From contig JAOZTV010000052.1 of NCBI GenBank assembly GCA_029939015.1, positions 1 through 5,010 of the forward strand: a DNA stretch of 5,010 nucleotides, written 5' to 3'. Position 1 is the stretch's first letter; each line of letters begins with the position of its first letter. Positions 1 through 5,010 of this stretch are shown here, one piece after another. The stretch comes from Candidatus Aminicenantota bacterium (lineage in GTDB: Bacteria; Acidobacteriota; Aminicenantia; UBA2199). Under the pieces are notes generated by a model that was not told the origin of the DNA, searched no databases, and saw only the letters and a list, made by a program, of their open reading frames with translations. The position numbers and the translations under genes are program-made.

Positions 1-281
1 AACATTGAATAATGAGAGGGCAGGGTAATTGGAATAAGCGAATAGGCATTTTTATATGACACACCATTAGATGCTAAATAAGCCAAATTAGGGGTTTCTT
101 TATTGCCAATAGTGTAGTTAATTGAATCAGCTCTTGTTGTATCAAGACTAATTAAAAATATTAATTCCTTATGGTCAGGCTTTTTTGCACAGGAAACTAA
201 AACAGCCACAAACAGTAATAAGACAAAAAATCTACTGTTTAAAACCTTCAGATATTTTATTATAGACTTCTTCCAAATCAT
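1..281 (-). CDS. Sulfatase/alkaline-phosphatase superfamily lipoprotein, N-terminal part (runs off left edge)
   Basis: This frame opens at ATG 279-281 and stays open to the window edge, giving 93 residues. Residues 1-31 form a lipoprotein signal: a lysine-rich start (MIWKKSIIKYLK), a hydrophobic stretch at about 19-29, and the lipobox LVSC with the acylated Cys at 31. Anchoring in the envelope is therefore likely. The mature part opens with the classic core of the sulfatase family (PF00884): LISLDTTRADS (metal-binding Asp47), then TPNLAYLASNGVSYKNAY, then PITLPSHYS. The last block aligns with the sulfatase C/S-x-P-S-R motif, but Thr86 replaces the Cys/Ser that becomes formylglycine and His90 replaces Arg. 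This suggests a phosphoesterase, phosphotransferase or divergent hydrolase rather than a classical sulfatase. That part is inference, since most of the protein is missing. AAAGG at 291-295 lies 9 bases before the ATG. The gene overlaps the HIT gene by 50 bases, so coupled translation is likely. Confidence 0.85.
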   Translation of the reverse strand, partial: MIWKKSIIKYLKVLNSRFFVLLLFVAVLVSCAKKPDHKELIFLISLDTTRADSINYTIGNKETPNLAYLASNGVSYKNAYSLIPITLPSHYSM

Positions 282-714
282 AAGACATTACCTTTGTTTT
301 TCCTATTACTGCCATAAAATTAGAATCCCCACTCCACCTTGGCACAATATGAAGATGAAAATGACCCTTAACTCCCGCCCCCGATGCATCTCCAATATTC
401 ATTCCAATATTAAATCCATCAGGAGAAAAATTTTCCTTTAATATATCCAGGGATTTATTCATCAATGACCACATTTCCATTGTATCCTCAGGAGATATTT
501 CGCCGGGGTTTGTTAGATGTTTATAGGGGACGACCATCAAATGACCTGTATTATAGGGGTACTTATTTAAAATAACAAAATAATTCCTGCCCCTATAACA
601 TACCAGAGAGTCAAGCCCCTCCTGTTTTTGGGCTGAACAGAAAACACATTTGTTTTCTTTATTTATCAGCCCTGATATAAAGCTCCATCTCCATGGAGCC
701 TGTAAAAATTTCAT
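232..714 (-). CDS. HIT-family protein, Ap4A phosphorylase/hydrolase-like
   Basis: This 160-residue protein carries the histidine triad H118-F-H120-L-H122-I-V-P-R-W. In the family the middle His is the nucleophile that takes up an AMP group from dinucleoside polyphosphates or nucleoside phosphoramidates. The N-terminus (QAPWRWSFI, then C23-V-F-C26) and the block after the triad (RWSGDSNFMAVIGKTKV) match the branch that includes mycobacterial Rv2613c, a diadenosine tetraphosphate phosphorylase. NKYPYNTGHLMVVP at 50-63 is the usual nucleotide-side strand. C23 and C26, with His residues, may hold zinc, as in some HIT proteins. The length is normal and there is no signal peptide, so it is cytosolic. 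The ATG (712-714) shares its A with the rpsA stop in TAATG, and no strong Shine-Dalgarno precedes it, so translation probably depends on re-initiation after rpsA. The family is certain; the exact substrate (Ap4A, Ap3A, adenylylated compounds) is not shown by sequence alone. Confidence 0.93.
   Translation of the reverse strand: MKFLQAPWRWSFISGLINKENKCVFCSAQKQEGLDSLVCYRGRNYFVILNKYPYNTGHLMVVPYKHLTNPGEISPEDTMEMWSLMNKSLDILKENFSPDGFNIGMNIGDASGAGVKGHFHLHIVPRWSGDSNFMAVIGKTKVMSYDLEEVYNKISEGFKQ
291..295 (-). promoter_or_regulatory. Shine-Dalgarno of the sulfatase-like lipoprotein
   Basis: AAAGG on the minus strand lies 9 bases before the ATG at 279-281, inside the coding sequence of the HIT gene. It supports starting the lipoprotein frame there. 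An in-frame TAA lies two codons upstream of that ATG, so no earlier start exists. Confidence 0.55.
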
Positions 715-2423
715 TATTTCTTATCAATAGCATTTTGGAATAATTCGCCAATAGTTGTAACTGACTCATTATCCGATTTTCCATATTTTTCTAATTCTTC
801 TCTTTCTCTCTTTTTTTCAACTTTCTGAAAGCTCAAATAAATTCTCTTTTTATCCGGATAAGTATTTAAAATTAAAGCCTCTTTAACATCTCCAGTTTTG
901 AACATTTCCTTTGCTTCTTCAAAATTTATTCTTTTTTCGCCAATTTCACTTAATTTAACAAATCCTTCAATATTTTTTGTTATTTCAACACTTATTCCAA
1001 ATTCATTAACTTTTTTAACCTTAACATCTATAACATTTCCAGGATTATTTTTCTTAAAGAAATCTCTCCATTCTTCATCGGATAGCTGTTTTAATCCCAA
1101 TTTAATTTTATAATTTCTATCAAGGTCGGTACCAATTATCATTACATCAATTTTTTCTTTTTCTTTTAAAAACTCTCTTGGCGATTCAACTCTAAAATAA
1201 GATATATCAGATATTTTAATTACACCTTCGACGTTTTTTTCCAATTCAACAAATACCCTCGATGGAAGTATTTTTTTTACAATACCTGTTACTATCTCGC
1301 CTCTTTTTTTAGTTTGAATATATTTGTCTTCAGGACGTAACTCAAGCTGTTTTAAACCAAGTTTAATTTTTCTGTCTTTTTTATTTAACTCTATTACCTG
1401 TACCCAGAGTTCATCTCCAACAGCAACATATCCTTCAACTGCCTCTGGCTTCTCATCCCATGATAAATCAGATATATGTAATAAACCTTCAATTCCATCT
1501 TCTAATTCAATAAAAGCACCAAATTCCACTGTTTTTAAAACTTTAGCAACTAATTTTGTATGAACAGGATATTTGTTTTCAATATCTTCCCATGGATCAG
1601 TATGAAGTTGTTTAATGCCAAGTGCTATTTTCCCGTTTTTTTTGTCTATATCGAGAATTTTTGTTTCAACTTCATCGCCCTTTTTAATTTTTTCCTTTGG
1701 GTGATTAATTCTACCATAGGATATATTTTCTTTATAAACAAGTCCATCAACTCCGCCAATATCAACAAAAACACCATAGTCCATTATTGAAACAACCTTA
1801 CCCTTTACAATATCTCCAACATTTACTGAGTCAAAAACTTCAGCAGTCTTTTTATTTTTTTCTTCCTCGAGAATAACTCTTCTCGACAAAACGCCTGTTT
1901 TTTCTCTTTGATTTAATTTAATTACTTTAAATTCAAAAACTTTACCTATCATTGATTTTGGATTCTTAATCTTTTTTAGATCAACATGGCTGAGTGGTAA
2001 GAACATGTCAACACCAGTTTCAACAATATAACCTTTATTATCACCCAATGTTCTTGAAATCCTTCCTTCAACTATAGTATTGTCTGCAAACGCCTTTTGT
2101 ATATTTTGCCAACCTTCAATGTCATCAAGTTCTTTTTTTGAAACAAGTATATATCCCTCTTTTCTATTTACTCTTTTTAAAATAACAGAAACAGTATCAC
2201 CAACCTTATGACTAACTTCTCCATTCCAACCCTTTAATTCTTCTACATCCAGAATACCTTCAGTTTTACGACCTATATCAAGAATTGCCCTTCTATCAGA
2301 TATGTCAATAATTATACCTTTTACTGGTGTATCAAAACTAATAGATTGGAGGTCAAACTCCTTCATCATTTCTGAAAATTCGTCACCTTTACCAACTTCT
2401 TTGGATTGTGTTGTTTCTGCCAT
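714..2423 (-). CDS. rpsA: 30S ribosomal protein S1, six S1 domains
   Basis: S1 binds mRNA at the 30S subunit and helps unfold leaders for initiation. From ATG 2423 the protein has 569 residues, close to the usual six-domain length (557 in E. coli). S1 domains lie at about 32-98, 117-182, 204-272, 289-359, 376-446 and 462-533. Domains 3 and 4 are the most canonical, with DYGVFVDIGGVDGLV and EFGAFIELEDGIEGLLHISDL, as expected for the RNA-binding core. Domains 1 and 2 are divergent, as in other S1 proteins where they contact the ribosome. Several domains end in the typical strand LGxKQL (ALGIKQL, KLGLKQL twice). A charged tail (KKREREELEKYGK) follows, then the end TTIGELFQNAIDKK. An in-frame GTG at 2441 would add six residues, but GAGGAGAAG at 2428-2436 sits 7 bases before ATG 2423, so the ATG is the better start. 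The gene leads a tightly packed set with the HIT and sulfatase-like genes. Confidence 0.97.
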   Translation of the reverse strand: MAETTQSKEVGKGDEFSEMMKEFDLQSISFDTPVKGIIIDISDRRAILDIGRKTEGILDVEELKGWNGEVSHKVGDTVSVILKRVNRKEGYILVSKKELDDIEGWQNIQKAFADNTIVEGRISRTLGDNKGYIVETGVDMFLPLSHVDLKKIKNPKSMIGKVFEFKVIKLNQREKTGVLSRRVILEEEKNKKTAEVFDSVNVGDIVKGKVVSIMDYGVFVDIGGVDGLVYKENISYGRINHPKEKIKKGDEVETKILDIDKKNGKIALGIKQLHTDPWEDIENKYPVHTKLVAKVLKTVEFGAFIELEDGIEGLLHISDLSWDEKPEAVEGYVAVGDELWVQVIELNKKDRKIKLGLKQLELRPEDKYIQTKKRGEIVTGIVKKILPSRVFVELEKNVEGVIKISDISYFRVESPREFLKEKEKIDVMIIGTDLDRNYKIKLGLKQLSDEEWRDFFKKNNPGNVIDVKVKKVNEFGISVEITKNIEGFVKLSEIGEKRINFEEAKEMFKTGDVKEALILNTYPDKKRIYLSFQKVEKKREREELEKYGKSDNESVTTIGELFQNAIDKK

Positions 2424-2427
2424 ATTA

Positions 2428-2436
2428 CTTCTCCTC
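2428..2436 (-). promoter_or_regulatory. Strong Shine-Dalgarno of rpsA
   Basis: The minus strand reads GAGGAGAAG here, with GGAG 7 bases before ATG 2421-2423. The match to the anti-Shine-Dalgarno of 16S rRNA is near ideal. It overlaps codons of the longer GTG-started frame, which decides the start in favour of the ATG. Confidence 0.88.
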
Positions 2437-2535
2437 TGCACCTATTTTTTTAATTAATCAGATTTAAACCTCAAATTACACTAGATTTTAATTCTGAAAG
2501 AGTGCCATTATTTCTTATTAATTATCCTCTACATA

Positions 2536-2541
2536 ATTATA
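2536..2541 (-). promoter_or_regulatory. Possible second -10 element for rpsA
   Basis: A perfect TATAAT occurs on the minus strand inside the rpsA leader, about 110 bases before the start codon. No good -35 hexamer lies 16-18 bases upstream, and the surroundings are very AT-rich with several TATAAT-like strings, so chance is a real possibility. If active, it would give a shorter leader starting near 2529. Confidence 0.25.
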
Positions 2542-2558
2542 CACTAAAATTATATTAT

Positions 2559-2575
2559 ATTAAAAGATTTTTAAT
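2559..2575. repeat. A/T inverted repeat in the rpsA leader
   Basis: The plus strand reads ATTAAAA, GAT, TTTTAAT: a perfect seven-base inverted repeat with a three-base loop, just downstream of the predicted rpsA transcription start. The pairs are all A-T, so any RNA hairpin would be unstable. It could be a protein-binding site or simply AT-rich noise. Confidence 0.3.
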
Positions 2576-2581
2576 GAAATC

Positions 2582-2617
2582 AAAGGGTATTTTATAAAAC
2601 AAAACACCTTTTGTCAA
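2582..2617 (-). promoter_or_regulatory. Sigma70-type promoter for the rpsA operon
   Basis: On the minus strand, TTGACA (2612-2617, a perfect -35 consensus) is followed by a 17-base spacer and TAAAAT (2589-2594, five of six -10 bases). A start near 2582 would give rpsA a leader of about 160 bases. It is the best promoter match I found in the intergenic region and fits the high expression expected of a ribosomal protein gene. Its position after the PKD gene suggests that rpsA starts a new transcription unit. Confidence 0.7.
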
Positions 2618-2663
2618 ATTCTTTTCAGACATAGGGGTTAGAGAATAGTATGTACTTATTGAT

Positions 2664-2692
2664 AAAAAAATAGTTCTAATTAGCTAATTTTA
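2664..2692 (-). terminator. Weak candidate terminator after the PKD gene
   Basis: The minus strand reads AAAATTAG, a ten-base loop, then CTATTTTT inside a run of seven T. The eight-base arms pair with one T-T mismatch and only one G-C pair, so the stem is weak. The core AATTAGCTAATT (2678-2689) is a perfect 12-base palindrome. Its place between the PKD stop and the rpsA promoter suits a terminator, but an A/U stem in AT-rich DNA can easily arise by chance. Confidence 0.25.
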
Positions 2693-2723
2693 CCCTTATC
2701 CCTTATCCCTTATCCCTTTTCCC
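2693..2723 (-). repeat. Heptamer tandem repeat with five GGG runs, G-quadruplex-type
   Basis: On the minus strand, GGG runs fall at 2721-2723, 2714-2716, 2707-2709, 2700-2702 and 2693-2695, exactly 7 bases apart. They are separated by AAAA once and ATAA three times, so the unit is GGGATAA. Five runs of three G with four-base loops satisfy the usual G3+N1-7 quadruplex pattern with one run to spare. The G strand is the coding strand of both flanking genes, so the RNA 3' of the PKD gene would carry it. It begins 15 bases after the PKD stop codon. The repeat is plain in the sequence; folding and function are inferred. Confidence 0.85.
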
Positions 2724-2737
2724 TAATTATTCTACTA

Positions 2738-3364
2738 TCATTTAATCCTGAAAAAATAAATTTGTGAAACAGTTTTCACACTATCATTTCTATCTTTAGC
2801 TCTAATTATAAGATATCCATATTTCATTTTTTTAGATTTATTAAAATCTAATAAGAATGAATTTTTAGTTTCTGACTTTTTCCATTTTATCTGGTTATCA
2901 TTTAAAAACTGAAATGGTATTACAGAAAAAGAATATTCATAGTCTAAATGTTTATATGGAGTAGTCCAGGCAAATTTTGTTGCTTTTGAAGCATTTAATA
3001 TTGAATTATCCTTTGGTGTTTTTAATAAAATGCTCTTTCCCATAGTCACAAAATATCTTAGTATTGGTTTTTGTCCCGAAAATTTATAATTTGTAAATTC
3101 AAAAGACAGTTTATGCATACCCAATTCCAATAAAGGTAATTTAGGTTTTACATTATCTTTTAAATAACCTATCTTATTGCCATTCATAAAAATTTCAAAT
3201 AAACCAAGAGTCATACCATCAACAATTATTTTCCCTGTTAAAATTCCGGTTCCCGAAGCTTTAATCCTCATTTTATACCCTAATTTATATTGATTTTTCT
3301 GAGCAATTTTATAATATTTGCCATCGTTAAATTTGAATTCAATTGTTTCAATTTTAAATCCTGG
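2738..3364 (-). other. C-terminal non-PKD region of the PKD protein
   Basis: This region of about 208 residues falls in two parts. The first (about 549-655 in window numbering) includes KASGTGILTGKIIVDGMTLG and LPLLELGMHKLSFEF. It resembles, from memory only, a beta-rich region in some bacterial surface proteins with a G-x-G-x-L-x-G-x-W/I-x-V-D pattern and a later LP...G-x-H strand. The second (about 658-756) has LKTPKDNSILNASKATKFAWTTP-type spacing that recalls a fibronectin-III-like sandwich (P-x-x-x-S-x-L, F-x-W, Y-x-Y). No sorting motif such as LPxTG, no glycine-rich anchor and no terminal membrane helix is seen, so anchoring or secretion by a recognisable C-terminal signal is not supported. 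Confidence 0.45.
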
Positions 3365-5010
3365 TAAAATATTACTAACAATTATTTCTTTTTGAAACAG
3401 TTTTTTTCCCTTGCCTCCAAAATCTGAAGCTATAACCCTATATTTCCCTTGTTTAGAATAAGTATGTGATATAGACTTTGCACTTGAAATTTTGGAAGTA
3501 CCATCTCCAAAATCCCATTTAATCTGTTTACCCAAAAATTCTAATGCTGTAAACACAACTTTTCCCTTAGGAAGTACTGCTTTTACAGACGCAACTAAAG
3601 ATCTTTTATCAGGAACTATTTTTATAATCTTTGTAAACGGAGGATCATTTTTTAATTTATCCAATAAGGTAACCTTTACTATACCAGCTCTTTTAAACAC
3701 CTTTGAGACCAAACTATTTCCATAATCAACTGACCCATCGTCAAATTTCCATTCATATTTTCCTGACAAATATCCTTTTAATCCTAAATTTACAGGAACA
3801 CCAGCGGTAATTTTCTGTGGCAATGACAATTTCCTTGTATCCCTTTTTACTACAATTTTTTTTACAATTTGTTTTATTCCTCTGCCACCCATATCGACAA
3901 CCTTAACGGTATATGACCCCGGACTTTTATAAGTATGCTTTGTAGAAGAACTACCAGTAAGAATTGTACCATCGCCAAAATCCCATGTTACTCTATTGTC
4001 AATAAAACCTTTGGCATTAAATTCAGCCTGTGCACCTGCATAAGAATTCTTATAAACTGAAGTAACCTTTCTGTTATCAGAAATAATTCTTATTCTATGA
4101 AGTACCGGTATTTTGGATTTTCCATTAAAACCATATACCTTAACTGAATAATTGCCTGCTCTTTTATATTGATGTGCTATCTTATTTCCACCATTTTTAA
4201 TTACACCATCACCAAAATCCCATCTTAAAGCTGTTCCTTTAAAATTCATTGTACCAAACTCAATATTCATGCCTTCAAACAGATATCTCATTTTTATTAT
4301 TATCTTTCTTGTTTCATACACTGTAATTCTTTTAATAATTGAACTTTGCCCGTGAATACTACTTATAATTTCAAAATTTCCGGGATCAATAAACTGATAT
4401 CTTAATGCAGGTGGTACATTTCGCTTTGTTTCATTACCAATTTTCCAGTCCATTGTATTTACTGTAGAGTTTTTCAATTTGATATTTGCAAAATCACCAA
4501 CGTTTATCCTATTAGGACTAATTTCTATTTGCCTTATATCTCTGTTTATTGCCAGCATTTTTTTAATTTCAGGTCTATCGGACCCAATTTCTTTTGCAAT
4601 AATCTTAAATTGTCCTTTTCTTGAATATGAATATGAAATACTACGATTTCCGTTTTTTTTTATACCATCACCAAAATCCCATTCAATGTTTGAACCTGTA
4701 AAATTATTTGCAGTAAAAGCTATTGATTGATAAAGAGCTGGATTATTAGAATTAATTTGAATACTTCTATTCTCTGGTTTGACCAAAATGGTTTTTGTTA
4801 CATTTCCAAGTGAAGTATTAGAAGGCTCAGATACCTTAACGGTATAGTTTCCAGGAGCAGTATATTTATTGGCAATAGCATTTCCTCCATTCTTAACACC
4901 ATTTCCAAAGTCCCATTTTAAATTATTTGAAGAAAAGTTTGAAGCAGTACAATTTACAGTCTGACCAACAAATACCGATTGAACAGAAAAACTTATAGAC
5001 CTATTATCAG
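2738..5010 (-). CDS. Multi-PKD-repeat surface or secreted protein, C-terminal part (start off right edge)
   Basis: The frame is open from the right edge to TGA 2738-2740, giving 756 complete codons in the window. The TTG at 4786 is not a start: the frame and a whole PKD repeat continue upstream of it. Numbering from the first full codon (5008), residues 4-548 hold seven PKD-type beta-sandwich repeats of 75-79 residues. Five carry the signature WDFG(D/N)G; repeats 3 (WKIGNE) and 6 (WKFDDG) are degenerate. Most also show the Y/F-x-x-x-G-x-Y/F-x-V pattern late in the repeat. The stretch 549-756 is a different region with no domain I can name firmly. PKD arrays are typical of extracellular adhesins, enzymes and stalk proteins, so export is likely, but the signal peptide would be off the window. 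The protein is lysine-rich, with a single Cys (residue 20) in the visible part. No catalytic motif is seen. A structural, binding or surface role is inference. Confidence 0.9.
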   Translation of the reverse strand, partial: DNRSISFSVQSVFVGQTVNCTASNFSSNNLKWDFGNGVKNGGNAIANKYTAPGNYTVKVSEPSNTSLGNVTKTILVKPENRSIQINSNNPALYQSIAFTANNFTGSNIEWDFGDGIKKNGNRSISYSYSRKGQFKIIAKEIGSDRPEIKKMLAINRDIRQIEISPNRINVGDFANIKLKNSTVNTMDWKIGNETKRNVPPALRYQFIDPGNFEIISSIHGQSSIIKRITVYETRKIIIKMRYLFEGMNIEFGTMNFKGTALRWDFGDGVIKNGGNKIAHQYKRAGNYSVKVYGFNGKSKIPVLHRIRIISDNRKVTSVYKNSYAGAQAEFNAKGFIDNRVTWDFGDGTILTGSSSTKHTYKSPGSYTVKVVDMGGRGIKQIVKKIVVKRDTRKLSLPQKITAGVPVNLGLKGYLSGKYEWKFDDGSVDYGNSLVSKVFKRAGIVKVTLLDKLKNDPPFTKIIKIVPDKRSLVASVKAVLPKGKVVFTALEFLGKQIKWDFGDGTSKISSAKSISHTYSKQGKYRVIASDFGGKGKKLFQKEIIVSNILPGFKIETIEFKFNDGKYYKIAQKNQYKLGYKMRIKASGTGILTGKIIVDGMTLGLFEIFMNGNKIGYLKDNVKPKLPLLELGMHKLSFEFTNYKFSGQKPILRYFVTMGKSILLKTPKDNSILNASKATKFAWTTPYKHLDYEYSFSVIPFQFLNDNQIKWKKSETKNSFLLDFNKSKKMKYGYLIIRAKDRNDSVKTVSQIYFFRIK
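3365..3601 (-). repeat. PKD repeat 7 (last)
   Basis: This repeat of about 79 residues has the intact signature WDFGDGT and then HTYSKQGKYRVIASD. It ends in SNIL without the D/E-x-R linker, which marks the end of the array and the change to the C-terminal region. Confidence 0.87.
3602..3832 (-). repeat. PKD repeat 6, degenerate
   Basis: This 77-residue repeat has WKFDDG in place of WDFGDG and a changed later strand (KVFKRAGIVKVTLLD), and ends in the linker DKR. Like repeat 3, it keeps the Trp, the length and the linker but loses the first Asp and the Gly of the signature. Confidence 0.7.
3833..4069 (-). repeat. PKD repeat 5
   Basis: This 79-residue repeat is the most canonical copy: WDFGDGT, then HTYKSPGSYTVKVVD. 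It ends in the linker DTR. Its signature-encoding bases (3969-3986) differ from those of repeats 2 and 4 at one position. Confidence 0.9.
4070..4306 (-). repeat. PKD repeat 4
   Basis: This 79-residue repeat has the intact signature WDFGDG, then HQYKRAGNYSVKVYG, and ends in the linker DNR. The signature-encoding bases (4206-4223) equal those of repeat 2. Confidence 0.87.
4307..4531 (-). repeat. PKD repeat 3, degenerate
   Basis: This 75-residue repeat keeps the spacing and the later strand (YQFIDPGNFEIIS), but WDFGDG has become WKIGNE. It ends in the linker ETR. It was recognised by position and pattern rather than by the core motif. Confidence 0.65.
4532..4765 (-). repeat. PKD repeat 2
   Basis: This 78-residue repeat has the intact signature WDFGDG followed by SYSYSRKGQFKIIA, and ends in the linker DIR. 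The 18 bases at 4665-4682 that encode the signature are identical to those of repeat 4. Confidence 0.85.
4766..4999 (-). repeat. PKD repeat 1 (first complete in window)
   Basis: This 78-residue repeat has the signature WDFGNG and the later strand APGNYTVKVS, and ends in the linker ENR. It holds the only Cys of the visible protein (TVNCTAS). A DNR triplet just before it (5000-5008) marks the end of another repeat beyond the window edge. Confidence 0.85.

Larger units (their letters stand above)
2424..2737. other. Intergenic region between the PKD gene and rpsA
   Basis: These 314 bases contain no convincing gene. In transcription order they hold a G-rich heptamer repeat just after the PKD stop (2693-2723), an A/U stem with a T run that may be a weak terminator (2664-2692), the rpsA promoter (2582-2617), an A/T inverted repeat (2559-2575), a very AT-rich stretch, and the rpsA Shine-Dalgarno. 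The only open frame in the leader with an ATG that I noted is six codons long (2488-2508). Confidence 0.8.

Noticed and set aside
898..1790. Three plus-strand open frames (898-1113, 1324-1563, 1560-1790) opposite rpsA
   Set aside because: They lie wholly antisense to a strongly conserved S1 gene, their products look low-complexity (Ser/Phe/Ile-rich), and they have no recognisable domain.
2439..2441. GTG as the start codon of rpsA
   Set aside because: The six added residues are encoded by the Shine-Dalgarno stretch itself, and the ATG at 2423 has ideal spacing from GGAG.
2536..2575. Run of TATAAT-like strings as multiple promoters
   Set aside because: The stretch is almost pure A/T, and none has a good -35 partner. 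Only the perfect TATAAT at 2536-2541 was kept, at low confidence.
3492..4730. Plus-strand open frames at 3492-3725 and 4479-4730
   Set aside because: They are antisense to PKD repeats. Both contain the same PSPKSH string because they read the complement of the repeated WDFGDG coding bases, so they are shadows.
4784..4786. TTG as the start codon of the PKD gene
   Set aside because: The frame stays open to the window edge, and a full PKD repeat is encoded upstream in the same frame.
3501..4916. Regularly spaced near-identical 18-base plus-strand strings (for example at 3501, 3969, 4206, 4665, 4899), at first sight CRISPR-like
   Set aside because: They are 234 bases or more apart, lie in frame and encode the PKD signature WDFG(D/N)G. 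They are protein repeats, not a CRISPR array.

Overview
This is an AT-rich window (roughly 30% G+C by eye) in which every supported gene lies on the minus strand. Reading in the direction of transcription, from high to low coordinates, the order is: a large secreted-type protein built of PKD repeats (its start lies off the right edge), a 314-base intergenic region, ribosomal protein S1 (rpsA), a HIT-family nucleotide phosphorylase/hydrolase, and the first 93 codons of a lipoprotein of the sulfatase/alkaline-phosphatase superfamily that runs off the left edge.

The organism is a bacterium. The six-domain S1 and the lipoprotein signal with a good lipobox (LVSC) fit a Gram-negative-type (diderm) cell. 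The low G+C, lysine-rich proteins and large PKD surface protein suggest an environmental, possibly uncultivated lineage. The window does not allow a phylum to be named with any confidence.

Region by region: positions 1-281 hold the N-terminus of the sulfatase-like lipoprotein, whose start lies inside the end of the HIT gene (50-base overlap). Positions 232-714 hold the HIT protein, whose ATG shares one base with the rpsA stop (TAATG). Positions 714-2423 hold rpsA; a strong Shine-Dalgarno sequence shows that its start is the ATG at 2423 rather than the upstream in-frame GTG at 2441. Positions 2424-2737 are non-coding. They hold a strong sigma70-type promoter for rpsA, a leader of about 160 bases, a weak candidate terminator, and a perfect 7-base-period G-rich tandem repeat with five GGG runs that fits a G-quadruplex. 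Positions 2738-5010 hold at least seven PKD repeats joined by a recurring D/E-x-R linker, followed by a C-terminal region of about 208 residues of unassigned type.

The rpsA, HIT and sulfatase-like genes look like one translationally coupled operon combining translation initiation, dinucleotide turnover and an envelope-anchored metal-dependent hydrolase or transferase. The PKD gene upstream is probably a separate transcription unit. I saw no RNA genes, CRISPR arrays or insertion sequences. No complete novel system is evident. The most unusual items are the G-rich heptamer repeat between the PKD gene and rpsA, the regular linker in the PKD array, and the overlapping sulfatase-like gene with Thr where sulfatases carry the formylglycine Cys.
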